NCBI GenBank assembly: GCA_025058225.1
Contig: JANXEE010000014.1
Span: 1 to 59,801 of the forward strand
DNA from: Candidatus Calditenuaceae archaeon
Lineage (GTDB): Archaea; Thermoproteota; Nitrososphaeria_A; Caldarchaeales; Calditenuaceae
DNA: 59,801 nt
Reading direction: 5' to 3'
The notes under the pieces were generated by a model. It saw only the letters and a program-made list of their open reading frames with translations, had not been told where the DNA came from and ran no database searches. This document shows positions 57,765 to 59,801 of the stretch, in pieces. Position 1 is the stretch's first letter. Each line of letters begins with the position of its first letter. Made by a program: the position numbers and the translations under genes.

Positions 57765-58300
57765 ACCTCCACCACCACGACCGTCGAATGAGGACCGTGA
57801 ACTCCCATCACCAGCCGGAGCTCTATGTCGCCTGTCCTGCTGGGGCCGGAGATCAAGGTGACAGCGAAGTTCCTCCGCGAGGCCTCCCTTATCAACGGGG
57901 CCACATCGACGAGCCTCTCGAGGACCGAGCTCCCCTTCAGGATCGCTAGGTGTAGAGGCGGGAGAGAGGAGACGAGCCTGTCGGAGTCGTCGAAGTTGAT
58001 CTCCAGTATCGAGCCGGTCTCTGCGACCGCGGCCACTGGGAACGTGATGCCCGCGTCACACGAGGCGATCTCCCTGGGTCGCGCTCTCGGTCCTATCACC
58101 TCGAACTCCGCCTTCAGGGCCTCGAGCAGCTCACCGCCGAACCCGTCCCAAGGAGTGGCGATGCAGACGCGTCTCCCACCGGAGGACCTCAGCTCCTCGA
58201 TCAACGCGTTCAAGACCGCCTCGTGACCGCTCGCCGTACGCAACCTGCCGCCCTGCTCGGAGAACCTCTCCGCGAAGACCTGCAAGGCCCTCCCGGACAT
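57761..58300 (-). CDS. lutC: LutC-like LUD-domain protein
   Basis: A 179-residue LUD-domain protein, third component of the LutABC lactate oxidation system. Motifs are ASCDAGITFPVAAVAETGSILEI near 92 and the C-terminal LISGPSRTGDIELRLVMGVHGPHSTVVVV near 152, both typical of LutC. A TATA-like GAAATTAGC lies about 38 nt upstream. It overlaps the LutB-GlpC fusion by 4 nt, so the whole system is two coupled genes. The electron acceptor is not identified here. Confidence 0.94.
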   Translation of the reverse strand: MSGRALQVFAERFSEQGGRLRTASGHEAVLNALIEELRSSGGRRVCIATPWDGFGGELLEALKAEFEVIGPRARPREIASCDAGITFPVAAVAETGSILEINFDDSDRLVSSLPPLHLAILKGSSVLERLVDVAPLIREASRRNFAVTLISGPSRTGDIELRLVMGVHGPHSTVVVVEV

Positions 58301-58347
58301 GACGCGCTCCCTGGCTTCAGTTTCAGAGTGCAGCTAATTTCGTTTCG

Positions 58348-59040
58348 TCAGCGACTCAGCTCGAGCACCTCGTCACCGGCCCCGACCAAGACCGTGTATC
58401 CTCTGTTGGGACAGATGCCGACCTCCACCACGCCGGGGATCGATTTGACGTAGAGCTCCGTCGACGCTGCGTCATCGAGCTCGCCCGTCATCAGGTCCAA
58501 GATGAAGTTGCCGTTCTCGGTAACCACAGGCCCCACCTTGCCCGTCCCCACCCTCAACTTCGGCGACCATCTCTGTTCCGTGAAGAGGTGCATGAGGTAA
58601 TCGACCGCGAACGGCAGCACCTCGACCGGTACCGGGCCCCGCAACCTGTCGACCAGCTTCGCGGAGTCACCGATCAGCACGACCTTCTTCGAGGCCCTCA
58701 TCAGGACCTTCTCCCTCGTCACCGCAGCACCTCCGCCCTTAACCGAGTTGCCGGACCTGTCGACCAGATCGAAGCTGTCCACGTAGACGTCCGGCTCGAC
58801 GCACTCGGCCAGACCGGTCACCCTCAGCCCCACCCTCCTAGCGACCTCCTCCGACTGCCTCGACGTCGGTATGACCGCTCTCACCGCAGAGGTCGCCCCC
58901 CTTTCCTTCAGCACCCTCCCGAAGACCTCGACCGTCGAGCCCGTTCCCAGACCGAGGAAAAGGTCCCTCCCGAGCGAGAGGAGCGTCTCCACGGCCCTCA
59001 CAGCGGCCGCCTCCCTCTCCAGCTCCGCCCCCGTCCTCAA
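58348..59040 (-). CDS. rpiA: Ribose-5-phosphate isomerase A
   Basis: Interconverts ribose-5-phosphate and ribulose-5-phosphate. The 230-residue product has the phosphate loop LGLGTGSTVEVF near 29, the active-site region DVYVDSFDLVDRSGNSVKGGGAAVTREK near 84 with the catalytic acid and lysine, and GDSAKLVDRL. The C-terminal GVVEVGICPNRGYTVLVG is also conserved. The TTG start is supported by a TATA-like TCATCTAAG about 28 nt upstream. A second, RpiB-fold gene occurs at 50440, with changed active-site residues. Confidence 0.95.
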   Translation of the reverse strand: MRTGAELEREAAAVRAVETLLSLGRDLFLGLGTGSTVEVFGRVLKERGATSAVRAVIPTSRQSEEVARRVGLRVTGLAECVEPDVYVDSFDLVDRSGNSVKGGGAAVTREKVLMRASKKVVLIGDSAKLVDRLRGPVPVEVLPFAVDYLMHLFTEQRWSPKLRVGTGKVGPVVTENGNFILDLMTGELDDAASTELYVKSIPGVVEVGICPNRGYTVLVGAGDEVLELSR

Positions 59041-59144
59041 CGACCCTTCTCAAACGTCGGCTTAGATGAACCTCTTCCTCTTGGAGGACCGACGTCCAGT
59101 TCGGAAAACATCAATAGGAGCCCAGTGGGAGTTGGCAGAGGCCC

Positions 59145-59600
59145 ATGCCGACGTGGGGTTACTCGGTGCAGGACCTCGACGAGTCAAGGACCGTTAAGGC
59201 GAGCCTCAGGGAGGTGGACGCATCGCCGAAGTGGACCAGGGAGCTCTGCGCCGCGATCAAGGGCATGAACCTCGAGGACGCGAAGAAACTGCTCGAAGAC
59301 GTCATCGCGAAGAGGAGGATGATACCCTACAGGAGGTACAGGAAGCTGAGGGCCCATCACTCGGAGACGAAGGGGCCTGGAGGTTATCCGGTGAAGCCTG
59401 CCAAGTTGCTCCTCAAGCTCCTCGAGTCGCTCGAGGCTAACGCAGATTTCAAAGGCCTGGACACCGCGAGGCTGAGGATCGTCCACGCGGCGGCCCACAG
59501 GGGTAGAGTTCTGGAGCGTTTCTTCCCGAGGGCTTTCGGTAGGGCTTCGCCCCACAACAGGACGCTGATCCATGTCGAAGTGATAGCGGAGCAGTACTGA
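59145..59600 (+). CDS. rpl22: Large ribosomal subunit protein uL22
   Basis: A 151-residue archaeal uL22. Conserved features are KASLREVDASPKWTRELCAAIKGMNLEDAKKLLEDVIAKRRMIPY, then KGPGGYPVKPAKLLLKLLESLEANA and the C-terminal PRAFGRASPHNRTLIHVEVIAEQY; part of the protein reaches into the peptide exit tunnel. A TATA-like CATCAATAG lies about 30 nt upstream. It is normally in the S10 operon next to uS3; here it is alone beside rpiA. Confidence 0.96.
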   Translation: MPTWGYSVQDLDESRTVKASLREVDASPKWTRELCAAIKGMNLEDAKKLLEDVIAKRRMIPYRRYRKLRAHHSETKGPGGYPVKPAKLLLKLLESLEANADFKGLDTARLRIVHAAAHRGRVLERFFPRAFGRASPHNRTLIHVEVIAEQY

Positions 59601-59604
59601 GGTC

Positions 59605-59801
59605 TCAGACTTCATAGGCCTCTCTGAGCCTGTTGCTGAGCCTTTCAGCCCTCAGGTCCTTCAGCCTCTCGGGGGCCAGTTCGACGGTCAGAACGGTCGG
59701 CTCCTCTCCGGCCGTCACCTCCTCGGTCACCACCACACCCCCTCTCAACTCCACCAAGTCAACAGCTAGGGACATGCCGTTGAAAGAGTTGCCCAGCACC
59801 A
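59605..59801 (-). CDS. C-terminal part of an unrecognised protein, cut by the window edge
   Basis: Sixty-odd residues at the right edge, reading VLGNSFNGMSLAVDLV... and ending LSNRLREAYEV. It has mixed beta-strand (GGVVVTEEVT, TVLTVELAP) and helical character. The track treats GTG at 59799 as a start, but the frame is open to the edge and the gene probably continues. I cannot assign a family. It converges on uL22 with 4 bp between stops. Confidence 0.6.
   Translation of the reverse strand, partial: VLGNSFNGMSLAVDLVELRGGVVVTEEVTAGEEPTVLTVELAPERLKDLRAERLSNRLREAYEV

Overview
The window is GC-rich, gene-dense archaeal chromosome. The evidence is archaeal/eukaryotic-type machinery throughout: eS25, eS19, eL40, archaeal-type uL6 and uL22, Cdc48, FEN1 with a C-terminal PIP-like motif, deoxyhypusine synthase, type II methionine aminopeptidase, class I lysyl-tRNA synthetase, A/V-type ATPase subunit D, F420 ligase CofE and archaeal-type DinB. 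Promoters are TATA-like boxes about 25-35 nt upstream of mostly leaderless starts. The zinc-type 7Fe ferredoxin, eS25, an Rpn11-like JAMM protein, tRNAs with introns at non-canonical positions and CoxM/CoxS-type subunits point to a thermophilic TACK-superphylum archaeon (Aigarchaeota/Caldarchaeales-like or a relative). That placement is inference; no rRNA gene is present to fix it. I see no insertion sequence, prophage or CRISPR array.

Layout. 1-6.8 kb: 3'-truncated dihydrolipoamide dehydrogenase and mtnA (minus); a Gfo/Idh oxidoreductase (minus) back to back with a plus-strand run of Rpn11-like JAMM protease, overlapping coiled-coil protein, DNA methylase-like protein and ATPase subunit D. 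6.8-14.1 kb: secreted Asp-box protein followed by an ABC importer (binding protein plus two permeases, no ATPases). 14.1-23.4 kb: H+-pyrophosphatase, ferredoxin, ilvD, leuB-like gene, HflX, MBF1-like regulator, coxM-coxS without coxL. 23.5-36.9 kb: three intron-containing tRNAs (Gln, Pro, Lys), eS25, zinc ribbon, MAP, eL40, dys, cdc48 with a small winged-helix-like gene, fen1, OsmC-like protein, an atypical 2-hydroxyacid dehydrogenase, 2-oxoacid dehydrogenase E2, a fourth tRNA (Lys-CTT), a homocitrate/isopropylmalate synthase with a RAM domain, an atypical transcarbamylase and an unknown gene.

37-49 kb: Thr-rich anchored surface propeller protein, Uba4/MoeZ-like E1-rhodanese, Lrp regulator, membrane cupredoxin and membrane neighbour, lysS (class I), thioesterase, dinB, apgM, eS19 with a coupled small protein, MBL hydrolase and two-domain rhodanese. 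49-59.8 kb: RAM-only protein, IscA-like protein, PrxQ, RpiB-like and Rdx proteins, cofE with a Cys-rich partner, SfsA, a 37-residue zinc ribbon absent from the ORF track, a PIN-ATPase (PINA-like), uL6, a LutB-GlpC fusion with LutC, rpiA, uL22 and a truncated gene at the right edge.

Themes. Genes usually held in conserved archaeal operons (uL22, uL6, atpD) are isolated here with their own promoters. Several enzymes keep their fold but have changed catalytic residues (2-hydroxyacid dehydrogenase, transcarbamylase, RpiB-like, OsmC-like). Every tRNA gene carries at least one intron. Parts of a ubiquitin-like pathway (JAMM protease, E1-like enzyme, Cdc48) occur in the window, but no ubiquitin-like modifier, E2 or RING protein does, so a complete system cannot be claimed.
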